Below, one piece after another: positions 11,403 through 22,138 of a stretch of DNA of 64,000 nucleotides. Each line of letters begins with the position of its first letter. The first letter of the stretch is position 1. Location of the stretch: assembly GCF_019646055.1 (NCBI RefSeq), contig NZ_JAESFE010000001.1, positions 62,001 through 126,000 on the forward strand, written 5' to 3'. The stretch is from Sodalis sp. CWE (GTDB lineage: Bacteria; Pseudomonadota; Gammaproteobacteria; Enterobacterales; Enterobacteriaceae). The notes under the pieces were generated by a model. It was not told the DNA's origin and ran no database searches. It saw only the letters and a program-made list of their open reading frames with translations. Position numbers and translations under genes: made by a program.

Positions 11403-11417
11403 TTCTTCAAAAAAGAA
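11403..11417. terminator. Small hairpin between folA and apaH
   Basis: TTCTT-CAAAA-AAGAA in the space between convergent folA and apaH. It shares its arm type and CAAAA loop with the hairpin at 15730-15754. A weak bidirectional terminator is possible. Confidence 0.3.
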
Positions 11418-11456
11418 AAAACAATTTCAGCTGTTTAGCGATAGACGTTCTTTCAT

Positions 11457-12296
11457 TTACAGAGACTGTCTTAGGGAGGATGGGACATGAACGAGCGCTT
11501 TTTTCTCCCAATGTAACAGTGTTAATTTATTTCCCCAACAACAACCAGTGTCAAGTCCATAAATTCTTTTTGGCGTTTTAAATCCTGACAAGGAAGACCA
11601 ATGACCAAAAACAACACTGTAATGTTCGTAGAATTCTGATTTTAGTAACATGAACCAAGGTTGTAAAATCCTAGAAATATTTTTTGGCGAATCTTTACAA
11701 GACATATCTATTGTCCCATCTGGAAAACAATATCGAATTCGAGTAAAAGCATTAATACTAAACTGTAAACGAGCTAAATTATTTAAATCTTGACTCCAAT
11801 GAAATCTATTATTATCACTATACATAGCAGCTAGGAACAATGCATAATCATCTCCTCTTAATGCTGATTCGATTTCCTTAGCGCATTGTTTAACAGTATC
11901 AAAATTCCATTGTGGAGCAATACCAGCGTGTACCATGAACAATCTTTTTTCTTCATCTATTTGCAATATAGGTTGATGACGGAGCCAATTAATCAACTCA
12001 TCAGCATCTTTTTCTTTTTTTATCGATAGCAAAGTTTCTGTATTATCTTCTTGAAAATCTTTAATTCCGACATATGATGCCAAAAGATGAAGATCATGAT
12101 TTCCTAATACTATGCGTATTCTATTACTTTTAAAATCATGTATAAAGCGCAATACTTCTAATGAGTTTGGACCACGAGCAACTAAATCCCCGGTCAACCA
12201 AAGAGTATCCTCTGTTGGGTTAAATTGAACTTTTTCAAGTAAAATTTTTAATTCTTTAAAGCAACCGTGAACATCACCAATTAAATATGTTGACAT
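11457..12296 (-). CDS. apaH: Diadenosine tetraphosphatase (symmetrical)
   Basis: Hydrolyses Ap4A to two ADP and is also known to decap Np4-capped RNA. The 279 residues match E. coli (280). The metallophosphatase motifs are GDVHGC (residues 7-12), GDLVARGP and GNHDLHLL, with HAGIAPQW later. It lies at the 3' end of the conserved block lptD-surA-pdxA-rsmA-(apaG)-apaH. apaG has been lost, leaving 252 bp between rsmA and apaH. Confidence 0.96.
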   Translation of the reverse strand: MSTYLIGDVHGCFKELKILLEKVQFNPTEDTLWLTGDLVARGPNSLEVLRFIHDFKSNRIRIVLGNHDLHLLASYVGIKDFQEDNTETLLSIKKEKDADELINWLRHQPILQIDEEKRLFMVHAGIAPQWNFDTVKQCAKEIESALRGDDYALFLAAMYSDNNRFHWSQDLNNLARLQFSINAFTRIRYCFPDGTIDMSCKDSPKNISRILQPWFMLLKSEFYEHYSVVFGHWSSLSGFKTPKRIYGLDTGCCWGNKLTLLHWEKKALVHVPSSLRQSL

Positions 12297-12548
12297 TAGT
12301 AATTCTACGTAAGAAGGTTTTTTAGATAACGAAAAAATAAATCAAATTTATTGAATGAGCGCTAAAAACAATTTAATTATTGATACAATGCTTACATTTT
12401 ATAACATTTACAAAGTGATGTGAGAAAAACATAACAAAAGTTCTATTCTTAGTTCTTTTTTAAATTGACCTTGCCAAATGAACATCACATTATTTATTTC
12501 TAAATTAATTTTAGAGAATATATTGAAACGATGTAAACGCATTCCTTC

Positions 12549-13382
12549 CTATTTTTCATCTCTTTTAAAGAAAAGATTAAAACGATTTTCTAAAAAATTA
12601 GCCAAACGACAATAATGTTCAATGCTTATATTTTCCGCACGTGCTCCTGCATCAATTCCACATTCTTTTAATTGCTGAGCATTACAAAAACCGCTAAGAC
12701 TATTCCTCAATGTCTTTCGTCGTTGACTAAAAGCTAAATTAGTTAGAATGGCTAATATTCTTGTTTTCTTTGTTGAAGAAGACTCTATAATATAAGGAAG
12801 AAATCGAACTACTGTAGAATTTACTTTTGGAATGGGACGAAACGAGGCAGATGAAATTTCTAATATTGGAGTAATTTTAAAATGATACTGGGAAATTATG
12901 CTTAGTCGTCCATAATCTTTACTTCCAGGAGAAGCCACCAATCGATTTGCAACTTCCTTTTGCAAAATAAAATACATATCTTTGATACTTTGAATATGTT
13001 TAAACATATGAAATATAATAGGAGTAGATATATTATATGGTAAGCTTCCAAAGATACGCAATAAGCCTCCAAGATTGGTCGATAATTTGGTAAAATCTAC
13101 TGTCATAACATCTTGACATATAGTCTTCAATTTAGTTCGTAAAAAAGAGTTTTTAGCTAAACGTTTAGCTAAGTCTCGGTCAATTTCGATTGCAGTAATG
13201 TTTTTAACACGCTTCGCAATTGGCTTTGTTAACGCACCAAGTCCAGGTCCAATCTCAACAATTATCTGTCCTAATTGAGGTTTGATAACGTCAACGATAG
13301 CATCAATAACTAAACGATCATGCAAAAAACATTGGCTAAAACGCTTACGAACCGAATGCATTTGATAAATATAGTTACTCAT
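12549..13382 (-). CDS. rsmA: 16S rRNA m6(2)A1518/A1519 dimethyltransferase
   Basis: SAM-dependent enzyme (KsgA) that dimethylates two adjacent adenines near the 3' end of 16S rRNA late in 30S assembly. The 277 residues align with E. coli (273). SAM motif I is [11 protein letters not shown]. Motif IV, normally NLPY, reads SLPY here with Ser at residue 113, an unusual change at an active-site position. The start overlaps the pdxA stop by 8 bp. Transcription is probably with surA-pdxA. Confidence 0.95.
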   Translation of the reverse strand: MSNYIYQMHSVRKRFSQCFLHDRLVIDAIVDVIKPQLGQIIVEIGPGLGALTKPIAKRVKNITAIEIDRDLAKRLAKNSFLRTKLKTICQDVMTVDFTKLSTNLGGLLRIFGSLPYNISTPIIFHMFKHIQSIKDMYFILQKEVANRLVASPGSKDYGRLSIISQYHFKITPILEISSASFRPIPKVNSTVVRFLPYIIESSSTKKTRILAILTNLAFSQRRKTLRNSLSGFCNAQQLKECGIDAGARAENISIEHYCRLANFLENRFNLFFKRDEK

Positions 13383-14364
13383 TAATATTTTTTATTATAT
13401 CTATGGCAAGATTAAGCGCTGTTTGAATACTCCCAATATTTGCTTGTCCCGATCCAGCTAAATCCAAAGCAGTGCCATGGTCAACAGATACACGAATAAA
13501 AGGAAGCCCAAACGTAATATTAACTATTTGACCAAATCCTTGATATTTCAAAACAGGAAGGCCTTGATCATGATACATTGCTAATACTGCATCTGCTTGT
13601 TTTAGATATTTTAATTGAAATAAAGTATCGGCTGGAAGAGGTCCGATAAGGTTGTAGCCTTTATCACGTAACATATCCAAGGTTGGAATAATTGTTTCAA
13701 TTTCTTCTCGCCCTATATAACCTCCTTCACCAGCATGCGGATTTAAGCCGCATACATAAATACATGGTTTTCGAATTTTGAACTGTTGCTGTAATCCACG
13801 TGTTAGAATTATCAATGTTTCGCTAAGAGATTGTTTGGTTATAGCTTTTGAAACTTCTAACAATGGTAAATGAGTTGTTGCTAAAGCAATACGCAATGAC
13901 TCACTAGCTAACATCATCACAACTCTTTCTAATCTACTTCGACTAGCTAAATATTCTGTATGTCCGCTAAACGGTAATCCACTATCATTAATAATGCCTT
14001 TATGAACTGGTCCTGTAAGCAATGCTGCAAACTCACCATTAAGGCAACCGTCACAAGCACGATCCAATGTTTTAAGCACATAACTACTATTAGTAACGTT
14101 AAGTTTGCCAGCAATAGTTGGAGCTGGCTTCTTAACAGCAAGCACTGTTAACTCATGTTTCGATCTTGTTTTAACTGGTTTTTCAGGTTGGTAAGTTTGT
14201 AAAAATAAAGGTAGATTGAGCTGTTTTGCTCGTTCTATCAGTAAATCAGGATCTGCACAAACCACTAATTCTAAGGACCAAACCTGCTGAGCTAATTTAA
14301 TAACAAGATCTGGACCAACTCCAGCAGGTTCGCCTGGAGTAATAATAATTCGTTTACCATTCAT
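13375..14364 (-). CDS. pdxA: 4-hydroxythreonine-4-phosphate dehydrogenase
   Basis: Oxidises 4-phosphohydroxy-threonine in pyridoxal 5'-phosphate synthesis. From ATG 14364 the protein is 329 residues, as in E. coli; the frame is open further upstream but that part lies within surA and has no family match. Metal-binding histidines are in [16 protein letters not shown] and AMYHDQGLP. It starts inside the last 11 bp of surA and ends inside rsmA, so the three genes are probably coupled. It implies that at least part of vitamin B6 synthesis is kept. Confidence 0.97.
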   Translation of the reverse strand: MNGKRIIITPGEPAGVGPDLVIKLAQQVWSLELVVCADPDLLIERAKQLNLPLFLQTYQPEKPVKTRSKHELTVLAVKKPAPTIAGKLNVTNSSYVLKTLDRACDGCLNGEFAALLTGPVHKGIINDSGLPFSGHTEYLASRSRLERVVMMLASESLRIALATTHLPLLEVSKAITKQSLSETLIILTRGLQQQFKIRKPCIYVCGLNPHAGEGGYIGREEIETIIPTLDMLRDKGYNLIGPLPADTLFQLKYLKQADAVLAMYHDQGLPVLKYQGFGQIVNITFGLPFIRVSVDHGTALDLAGSGQANIGSIQTALNLAIDIIKNINE

Positions 14365-15670
14365 TGCTATGAAAAATCTTAATATAATTAATTGCACGTT
14401 GCTCTTGCAGCCAAGCTTTCTCCTCTTCTGCGAATTTTTGACTAAATAATAATTCAAAAGCATAGTGTTTTTTTTGAAAATCATTGAAAATATTTATTTG
14501 TCTTTTTTCAACTAGTTCAACTAAGTGCCATCCAACTGAAGAACGAATCGGTGTACTAATTTCTCCTTTTTTTAAATGTGTTAGCGCAACACGGAAAACA
14601 GGATCGAGCATGTCAATTAAATTCCAACCTAAGTCGCCGCCTCGATTTACTGAGTCAATATCTTCGGAGAATTTCCTAGCAGCACTGGAAAAATTAGTAC
14701 TACCATTTTTTATTTGTGATGCAATATTCTCAAGTTTAGTTTGAATTTGATAATCTGATAGAAACGTTGAGGTATGCATCAAAATATGACGAATATGCAC
14801 TTCTTCAGTAATTATTGAACTCTTCTTACCACCATTTCCATAACGTACATCATTAACTTTAAGAATATGGAAACCATTTTTAAAAAACAGTGGTCCAATA
14901 ATTTTACCTTTTTTAGCATGTAGTAGCTGTTCTACGAACAATAATGGAATGTCTTCTATCTTTTTCCAACCAATCAAATTTCCTTTTATTATTTTGGAGC
15001 TAACCAAATAATCAGTTATCAACTTGTTAAAGTTAACATCATCTTTATTCTCTTTAATTAAGGAATAAGCTATTATTTTTGCTTTATTTAATTGATCCTT
15101 TGTTGGATTGTTTGATAAAGGAATTAAAATATGGTTAAGATTGTACTCAAAATTAGCTACATCAATCGCTTGATCAGTAATTTTTTGAGCTAACAACTCA
15201 ACTTCTTTTGGAAGAATCTTGATGCGACGACGCATCTCGTTATCATATACTTTGGCAATTAATATTTCTTTGTAAATTCTTGCCCGATAAACATCATCGC
15301 TTATGTTACTACAAGCCAATTGACTACGTAACTGATTAATCGTCATATAATTCTTAACAGCAATATTATTTATAGCTTGATCCACTTCTTCATTACTAAT
15401 GACAATGTTTTCTTGTTGAGCTAGCTGCAATAGAATCCGATCAATAATTAATTGATCCAAAATCTGATAGCGAAGTATATCTCTATTGAACAATCTTTGG
15501 TTAACTTTTTTGTTTCCATATAACATGACCAATGCATTTTCTACATCGCTTTTCAGAATAACTTCCTTGTTTACTACAGCAACAGTTTGATCAAGAATGT
15601 GCAGTGATGCAATTGGACTTTCAGTAAAAAGTAAGAAAAAGAAGAGGGTAGTTGTTCTCGACTTTTTCAT
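14354..15670 (-). CDS. surA: Periplasmic chaperone / peptidyl-prolyl isomerase SurA
   Basis: Chaperone for outer-membrane proteins in the periplasm. The 438 residues include a signal peptide ([15 protein letters not shown]...), an N-terminal chaperone region with [14 protein letters not shown], two parvulin-like domains (the second with [10 protein letters not shown] and GGDLGWN) and a C-terminal helix. E. coli SurA is 428 residues. It lies 114 bp downstream of lptD, its best-known client. Its 3' end overlaps pdxA by 11 bp. Confidence 0.97.
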   Translation of the reverse strand: MKKSRTTTLFFFLLFTESPIASLHILDQTVAVVNKEVILKSDVENALVMLYGNKKVNQRLFNRDILRYQILDQLIIDRILLQLAQQENIVISNEEVDQAINNIAVKNYMTINQLRSQLACSNISDDVYRARIYKEILIAKVYDNEMRRRIKILPKEVELLAQKITDQAIDVANFEYNLNHILIPLSNNPTKDQLNKAKIIAYSLIKENKDDVNFNKLITDYLVSSKIIKGNLIGWKKIEDIPLLFVEQLLHAKKGKIIGPLFFKNGFHILKVNDVRYGNGGKKSSIITEEVHIRHILMHTSTFLSDYQIQTKLENIASQIKNGSTNFSSAARKFSEDIDSVNRGGDLGWNLIDMLDPVFRVALTHLKKGEISTPIRSSVGWHLVELVEKRQINIFNDFQKKHYAFELLFSQKFAEEEKAWLQEQRAINYIKIFHSNEW

Positions 15671-15729
15671 AGATCATATCAATTTGAATAATGCCATTTT
15701 AATGATTACCTTGAGTATTTGTATATTAA

Positions 15730-15754
15730 TTTTTCTCTTCAAAAAAGAGAAAAA
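15730..15754 (-). terminator. Hairpin between lptD and surA
   Basis: A 10-bp perfect stem (TTTTTCTCTT / AAGAGAAAAA) with a CAAAA loop as read on the plus strand. It lies just after the lptD stop on the minus strand. There is no long T-run, so an attenuator or mRNA-processing hairpin is as likely as a terminator. Confidence 0.4.
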
Positions 15755-15784
15755 CGTCCAAAATCAAGTTTGTTCTATTCATTA

Positions 15785-18106
15785 TTATGATGTTTTTAAT
15801 CCTCGTAGTTCAATATTAAATGAAACCTTGTTTTCAAGCTGATTAGCGTGACTTATTTTGTTCCACCCAATAATTTTACGTTCATAGTCTAGATTCATAG
15901 CTAAACAACACGTATTGTACTGTAGTCCAATTAGTCGATTTGTTACTTGGTTAGTTTTTCCATTAAAATAATATTCTCCAACTAGCGACAAAGAATCAAT
16001 TAGTGGCCAATTTCCTGTTATTCCTATCTGAGAAATGCTTTTTTGATGACCTGACTTGTTAGTGTCAGACAGCAGTTGTTCAATATATTGAGAATTAGCA
16101 TAACGATAATTTAACTGAAGAGCATGATTTTTGTCGCGCTGGTATTCTAACATTGCATTGCCTAATATAATATTGTTGAAATGAGAATCATATTGTAAAC
16201 TGCCGCGAACTCCCCATTCATTATCACTGATGCGCCAGTAACTATCGCCTACCCATAACATATTACTTCTTCCGCTTATACTATGACTGTTCCTAATATC
16301 GACATTACTTTCAATATGTGATTTTGAAAAGTTGTAAATCTGACCTATGGAAGCACTGAATTGTTCTATATTTTGATCATTATAAATTCGTGTCGAAACA
16401 CCAGCTGCCAGGCGATTAGTCGATAAAATTCGATTAAAATAGTTATAAGATGGATCACGAAAAAGTCCATAATAATCAATAATTCGCAAAATGTTAGAAT
16501 CGTAAATACTAATATTATTTTGGTTACCATAAGGAATGTATAAGTACTGTAAACGTGGTTCTATGGTATGGATGTAGTGTGTTTTGCGATCCGTATTTCG
16601 TTCAATTATTATTCTTCCATCTGTTTTAAATTTTGGTATTACACAACTGGCTGATTTTTTTAAAAACTGATTAATATTGATACGCTTATTATATTCAACG
16701 GTATTATCTTGTTGATAATACAAGGTTACTAATTTAGCTTCAGCATTTAGATTTCCCCAATAATTAATTAACGGAAGGCCAATTGTTGGTTCAACGTATA
16801 GTCGAACTGTTTTAGGATGATTATTATTGACATGCGTAAACTGCGCTAACTGACCAAATAATTTAAAACTGAACGGACCAAGTTCATCTTTATGGTAGAT
16901 TAAATCAAATTGAGGAGCAGAACGATACCTATCACTGGTAGGTGCATTAAAAGTTTGAAATTTCACATACGAAAGAACAGAATTCCAATTTTGATCAGAA
17001 AAACCAAAACAGATTTTCTGTGCAGTTTTAGTATCTATCATTCTTCCATTTTTATAGTACTTCGAACTAAAATCATTAATATAATCAGTATCGCTAACTC
17101 TGTAGCAATCAGCATTAAAACGCCAAACTCGATTCATAATTCCATCGTGTTGCCAATACAATATCCATCTGTTTTTGTTATTGTTGTCGATTTTGTGTAT
17201 GTTTTTATATATACGGTCGCCTGACAAATAATCAAACTTTGTTAAACCTTTTCCAAAATCACTTAAGTAACGGAATTCAGTTTGAATTTGAGTTCCGCGT
17301 TTAGCCATATAATTTGGTGTAAAAGTAACATCATAATTTGGAGCCAGATTTAAGTAATAAGGAAACTTAAACTCTATACCGTTCTTACTACTGTATGCAA
17401 TACTAGGTATTAACAATCCAGAATGACGTTTATTTCCTATCGGAATTTGAAAATAAGGACTATAAAATATTGGAATTTTTCCAAATTTTAAATATGCATT
17501 GCGAATTTTAGCAATTTGCTCTCGATAATCATAAATTACTTCTGATCCTACGAAAGTCCAAATTTCATTTTCAGGAGCGCAAGAAGTAAAACTACCATTT
17601 TTTAGAACTGTATAATGATTGTTTTTGCAGTGTTTAATAAAGTAAGCTGCTCCATGTCCTGGTCGATCTAAGAAACAATAATTACCATAGTAAATATTAA
17701 TGTCTTTACTATCGAGATCAACCAATGCTTTAGGTCCCTGTAGTTTGATTTTTCCATCACAGTAACTAATATTCCCTGTAGCAGAAATAACACAGGGAGT
17801 ATTTTCTTTTTTCTCTTGACTTTGTTGGATAAGTTCAATTTTTTTTGCAGAAATTATACTATCTCCTTGCTTAATTTTTACGTTACCACTAAAAGTTGCA
17901 TGCCCTGAATGGTTTACTTTGACTTCATCAGCTTGGACACATATTGGTAGTGAATCATTATCATTTTTTCTAACTATTGATCGAATATAATTCGCCCCTA
18001 TTGGTTGACTTTGATCCGGGATATTTGCCAATACTGTCTGATTGTATAACATTGGTCCGACCAAACTTATTAGGATGGTAATAGATAAACGTTTTTCATG
18101 GAACAT
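15785..18106 (-). CDS. lptD: LPS-assembly outer-membrane protein LptD
   Basis: Outer-membrane translocon that places LPS in the outer leaflet. The 773 residues (E. coli 784) have a signal peptide ending near TVLA, a periplasmic OstA-like domain and a beta-barrel. NGSFTSCAPENEIW and the paired cysteines QYNTCCLAMNLDYERK match the second, third and fourth disulfide cysteines of E. coli. The first (C31 in E. coli) is missing at its usual place; a Cys at residue 56 is the nearest substitute. Its presence with LptF and LptG means that the outer membrane with LPS has been retained. Confidence 0.96.
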   Translation of the reverse strand: MFHEKRLSITILISLVGPMLYNQTVLANIPDQSQPIGANYIRSIVRKNDNDSLPICVQADEVKVNHSGHATFSGNVKIKQGDSIISAKKIELIQQSQEKKENTPCVISATGNISYCDGKIKLQGPKALVDLDSKDINIYYGNYCFLDRPGHGAAYFIKHCKNNHYTVLKNGSFTSCAPENEIWTFVGSEVIYDYREQIAKIRNAYLKFGKIPIFYSPYFQIPIGNKRHSGLLIPSIAYSSKNGIEFKFPYYLNLAPNYDVTFTPNYMAKRGTQIQTEFRYLSDFGKGLTKFDYLSGDRIYKNIHKIDNNNKNRWILYWQHDGIMNRVWRFNADCYRVSDTDYINDFSSKYYKNGRMIDTKTAQKICFGFSDQNWNSVLSYVKFQTFNAPTSDRYRSAPQFDLIYHKDELGPFSFKLFGQLAQFTHVNNNHPKTVRLYVEPTIGLPLINYWGNLNAEAKLVTLYYQQDNTVEYNKRININQFLKKSASCVIPKFKTDGRIIIERNTDRKTHYIHTIEPRLQYLYIPYGNQNNISIYDSNILRIIDYYGLFRDPSYNYFNRILSTNRLAAGVSTRIYNDQNIEQFSASIGQIYNFSKSHIESNVDIRNSHSISGRSNMLWVGDSYWRISDNEWGVRGSLQYDSHFNNIILGNAMLEYQRDKNHALQLNYRYANSQYIEQLLSDTNKSGHQKSISQIGITGNWPLIDSLSLVGEYYFNGKTNQVTNRLIGLQYNTCCLAMNLDYERKIIGWNKISHANQLENKVSFNIELRGLKTS

Positions 18107-19074
18107 TTAGGCTTTGCATTGACATTCAATAAATAATGATACTAAAAATTTTTTAGTTAATGAAAAAGCGTTAGATAGTAATTACAGCATCAAAAATAAT
18201 CGTTCAGTTTCGTTCTTATCTTCTTTTTAAGAGATTTCATTAAGATCGAGGTTTTTTTATTCAAAAAGTTAATAATATCGCTTCCATAATACATATACGA
18301 TTTTAACAAATTTTATTTAAAAGAACTTAGTCTACTACTTTATATAGTTTTAAAAAAAATCTGAAGTATTCTGTTAATCTTTTTATAGTTGTTATTTTTA
18401 CTATCTTTTATTATTGATAATAAATTGACATTCTACATTAGTTCTAGAATTCCTGATCTGTAAAGAAAAAAGAAAGCTTCATATTTTTAGAAGACAAAAA
18501 AGATGTGCTAATTTTTGTTAAGATAGGTATTAGTCTATTGATAGATCAGATCTGTAAACTTTTTAAGTTAACTTAAAACAGTTAGTTTACTAATTAAATT
18601 ATAATTCTAATTTCAGTTAGAAATGATTTCATCTTTGTTTGGATTAAGACACCATATTTTAGTTGCTAATTATTAAATAATAATTTTGGTATTAGCAGCA
18701 ACTTTGTCTATGATCTATTTTTAGAAGATCTATAAAATCTAACACATTTGTTCAATGTTATAACTCAAAAAAATAACTGTTTTAATTTAAATGTTAGAAA
18801 ATTTTTTTATCTATAAAATCCAGTTATTCTTTCTTTTGTAAAGAAGTGCTTTGATAGATTTAAGCTCCTTCTCGGAAAATTTTTTGATAAAAACGACTTA
18901 AAGCTTTTAATTAGAGTTTTTAGATAATCTTGTAAACAGCAAAATGTTATGCTAAAATTACCTTATTTATGTGAGAACGCAAATAAATTTGTCAGAAAAG
19001 ATTTCTATATACTGAGATAATTGTTTATAAAAAAACCTCTCTGTAACTTTCCTTAAAAACTCATAAAGGTGCTT

Positions 19075-19090
19075 CTCTTCTTAAGAAGAG
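19075..19090. repeat. 16-bp perfect palindrome
   Basis: CTCTTCTTAAGAAGAG, self-complementary with no loop, in the non-coding interval between lptD and pabA. A dimeric protein site or remnant of a terminator stem are both possible; nothing nearby decides. Confidence 0.4.
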
Positions 19091-19216
19091 CTAATGATAA
19101 TTTTTATTTTTCACTGTTGTTGACGAATTGCAACATGCGATATTATCGTTGTATTTTTCCGTTTAAAAACTAAAAAAAACCATTATTTTCATTTATCAGA
19201 AAATTCATATATTAGA

Positions 19217-19371
19217 GAATAACTAAGCTAATTATTATTAGCGATAATTTAGTTAAATTATGCTACACTTATCTAGTAAAAATGACGAGTTTATATCTTA
19301 GGCGTATAATTACGCGCTGTTTTTGTTACTAGATAAGTTGTATAGCTAATAATTGTTACTGATCAATTATT
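19217..19371. repeat. Cluster of three inverted repeats upstream of pabA
   Basis: Three structures in about 155 bp: GCTAAT-TATT-ATTAGC flanked by imperfect AACTAA/TTTAGTT arms (about 19218-19257); a 13-bp perfect inverted repeat ACTTATCTAGTAA (19267-19279) / TTACTAGATAAGT (19326-19338), enclosing the hairpin GCGTA-TAAT-TACGC (19302-19315); and AATAATTG / CAATTATT with an 8-base loop (19348-19371). They end about 190 bp before pabA. It may be a structured RNA, an operator region or a relic; no family is recognised. Confidence 0.5.
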
Positions 19372-19558
19372 TTTCTGCTTATCAGTAAAATTTAGCAAAA
19401 ATTTCCGTAAGAAGATTCGATTTAGTAAATGACAGATAATCAATTATACCATAATTTAACAATGCATATTTATCCAAATGTTTTCTTTGTTATATTATTG
19501 ATGATAGTAAAAATCATTTTTTTAGACTGTTATAGCTAAGGAAAATATTGAGTTCATT

Positions 19559-20140
19559 ATGGCTAGATTATTGATAATTGATAACTATGATTCATTTACC
19601 TGGAACCTTTATCAGTACTTCTGCGAGTTGGGAACAGAGGTAGTTGTACATCGTAATGACAGTCTGAATATTAAGGATATTGAAAATTTAGCGTTATCGC
19701 ATATAGTAATTTCCCCAGGACCAGGTAACCCAGACAAAGCAGGAATTTCTCTTGCTGTTATTCATTACTTTACTGGCAAATTACCAATTCTAGGAGTTTG
19801 CTTAGGGCACCAAGCTATTGGTCAGACTTTTGGTGCAAAAATTATTCAATCTCGTCAAGTGATGCATGGGAAAACTTCCACTATTTTTCATGACAATTTA
19901 GGAGTATTTCTCAAACTAAAAAATCCCTTAGTAGTGACTCGATATAATTCACTTGTGATTGACCCCACTAGTATTCCATCTTGTTTAAAGGTAACTGCTT
20001 GGAGTCAAAAAAAAGGAAAACAAGATGAAATAATGGCTATCCGTCATTGTTCTTTTCCAATTGAAGGCGTTCAATTTCATCCTGAAAGTATTTTAAGTCA
20101 GCAAGGTCACTCTCTGCTTGCTAATTTTCTTAAGATTTAA
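19559..20140 (+). CDS. pabA: Aminodeoxychorismate synthase glutaminase subunit
   Basis: Class I glutamine amidotransferase supplying ammonia to PabB for p-aminobenzoate. The triad is C81 (GVCLGHQ) with H174 and E176 (VQFHPES). The N-terminus [20 protein letters not shown] and VMHGKTS favour PabA over TrpG, although [11 protein letters not shown] is TrpG-like where PabA usually has SPGPCTPDEAG. At 193 residues it is close to E. coli PabA (187). It stands alone between two large gene-free stretches. In E. coli argD, crp and other genes lie around it. Anthranilate synthase use is possible but no trpE is in the window. Confidence 0.92.
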   Translation: MARLLIIDNYDSFTWNLYQYFCELGTEVVVHRNDSLNIKDIENLALSHIVISPGPGNPDKAGISLAVIHYFTGKLPILGVCLGHQAIGQTFGAKIIQSRQVMHGKTSTIFHDNLGVFLKLKNPLVVTRYNSLVIDPTSIPSCLKVTAWSQKKGKQDEIMAIRHCSFPIEGVQFHPESILSQQGHSLLANFLKI

Positions 20141-22138
20141 GAGTAACTTAAATTGTTCTTAAAAAATCAATCAACTTGATTTTATCATTTTGTACAAACA
20201 TCAATGTTATTTTATTTTTCCAAAGCAGTACTTACCAAATTAAATATTAAATCTTTAATTTGAAACAAATTACATCTAACTATGTGATAATTCACCAAAT
20301 TAAAGATTTTTTTAAAGTATGACTTTTATTTAACTATTCAGGCCAAATGAATAAAAAATTCAAATTCTTATTAAATTATAATTATCTAGCTGCAAAAATT
20401 TAACATCCTAAAATGAATATTAAATCAATTGAAATTCATAATTTCAAATCAAAACTTGCTTTAAGAAAATTCATTTAAATAACTTTTGCAAACTTGTTCT
20501 TTAAATAGACTAAATTTCTTCTTTACGGAAGTTTTTAGATAAAAATATTAATTTAAATTTAATTTATTGCACAGTGTGCGTCATTGACAAGTATAAGATT
20601 TTTTATTTTTTTTAAAAAAAAAGGTGCCAAAAATTTCTGTAATAATGTAAATCAAAAATTAAAGAAATTTGTACGCCTTACATATAAAAATTTACATCAA
20701 CTTATAAGCCCCATATAAATTTAAAACATAAAAATCTAAACAAAAGCTTTTTAGAAAATGTTAGAAAAATTAAATTTTGCTTTAGCATCTACCTAATTTT
20801 TATTCTCCTCTTATTAAGACGATATAATAAAAAACCATAAATGCTAGTTATTTTACAATACAGAGATAGCAATTCATTATTATAATAAAATAAAATTAGT
20901 AATAAGTTACTTCATTATAGACCTCTTTTTTTGTACTTAACTCAAGTTTAGTGAATTAATCCAATAAGACCACCCCAGTAAAATTTACTGAGTTTATTGC
21001 AGGCAATTTTGGCAAATTTTTTTGAAAAAATTCAAGTTTTTAAATAAAAAATTTGAAAAAAAATAAAATAGTTTTTACTTAACGAGAACCTTAGTAGAAT
21101 AAGGAATTCTCATTTACTAAATTAGTAAGCCAATTGTGTTGTCAAATTTCTATACACAGATCTATCTAGTATTTTTATGTAACACTTTTTTATTTTGTTC
21201 AAAACAAATATTCATCAATAAAAAAATAACTTTTTAAAATTAAACAAAAAAATAACACTTATAAAAACTGATTGGTTATTATGCTTCTTTCTTCTTAAGA
21301 AAGAATTTTTATTGTGAAAATCTTGCATTCCTTATGCTCAAGCATAATTCTCTATTTGAATTGTTATTATATCCAATTCAATATCACTATAAAAAATATA
21401 AATAGTGTATTATTAATGATTTCCATATTCTTTTTTCAAAAAGAAGAATGGAGAAATTTATTAATTATTTGGTAAATAACCTATCTATCTAAAAGATTTA
21501 TTTATAATGAATCTTAATCTATAAATTAGGAGCCTAAAAATTTAATTTTCTAAAGATGAACAGGCATCAATAAAAATAGCGAGTCAGGACGACTGTTGTC
21601 TTAGATAGTAATAGATTATGATTAGCACATTTTAATTTATTTTAAATCACTTTATGTATCTAGTTAGGTAGCAATTAAGTAAACTTTATTTATAGTTTAT
21701 TGAACATGAACATCTTCTATTATTTTGAATTTCTTTTCATAAAAAGTTTATAAGATGATATTCATAGCTATTATCACGCTTTAATTGTTAGTACTGATTT
21801 TCATTTTGAAAAAATTTAAAAGATAAATCATAACAAAAAAAAGGATTATCAAGCTAAAAATATTTGTGTGTGAAGCTTTAATTAAAGCTAATGCTTTTTC
21901 TACTTAAAAGGAATCTTGTTCATACGTTCTGCGTATTGTAACAGCGTAATCTAAAAAAAATTACTAAAGATCACGATATTTTTGATATTACGAAATGATT
22001 AGTATAATTTCTCGAATCTATTGCTCTGTACAAAGAATTTTTATGCTTTATACAATTAGCTTAAAAATTTTAATTATGCTACAGCATTTTTTTTACAAAA
22101 AAGCTTGAAAAAACAGTCATTTCATGACAGGAGTAATG
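20141..22138. other. Gene-free interval between pabA and tusD
   Basis: About 2 kb, extremely AT-rich, the largest empty stretch in the window. In E. coli the region from pabA to tusD holds crp, slyD, fkpA and others; none is recognisable here and no long reading frame is present. The clearest structure is a terminator-like hairpin at 21285-21310; weaker stems occur near 21114-21128 (TTACTA-AAT-TAGTAA) and 21428-21445. Confidence 0.6.
21285..21310 (+). terminator. Orphan terminator-like hairpin
   Basis: A 9-bp perfect stem, TTCTTTCTT-CTT-AAGAAAGAA, followed by five T. It has the form of a rho-independent terminator on the plus strand, but the nearest plus-strand gene, pabA, ends 1.1 kb upstream. 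It may be a relic of a deleted gene or the end of an unrecognised small RNA. Confidence 0.45.

Larger units (their letters stand above)
18107..19558. other. Gene-free interval upstream of lptD and pabA
   Basis: 1452 bp, very AT-rich, with no credible reading frame and no tRNA or rRNA. It must hold the promoters of divergent lptD and pabA. It contains a 16-bp perfect palindrome (CTCTTCTTAAGAAGAG, 19075-19090) and a dense group of inverted repeats at 19217-19371, described separately. The rest shows nothing recognisable. Confidence 0.6.

Noticed and set aside
18107-22138. Search for tRNA, tmRNA, RNase P or SRP RNA in the large gaps
   Set aside because: No cloverleaf with a T-loop and CCA-type end and no conserved core of these RNAs was seen.
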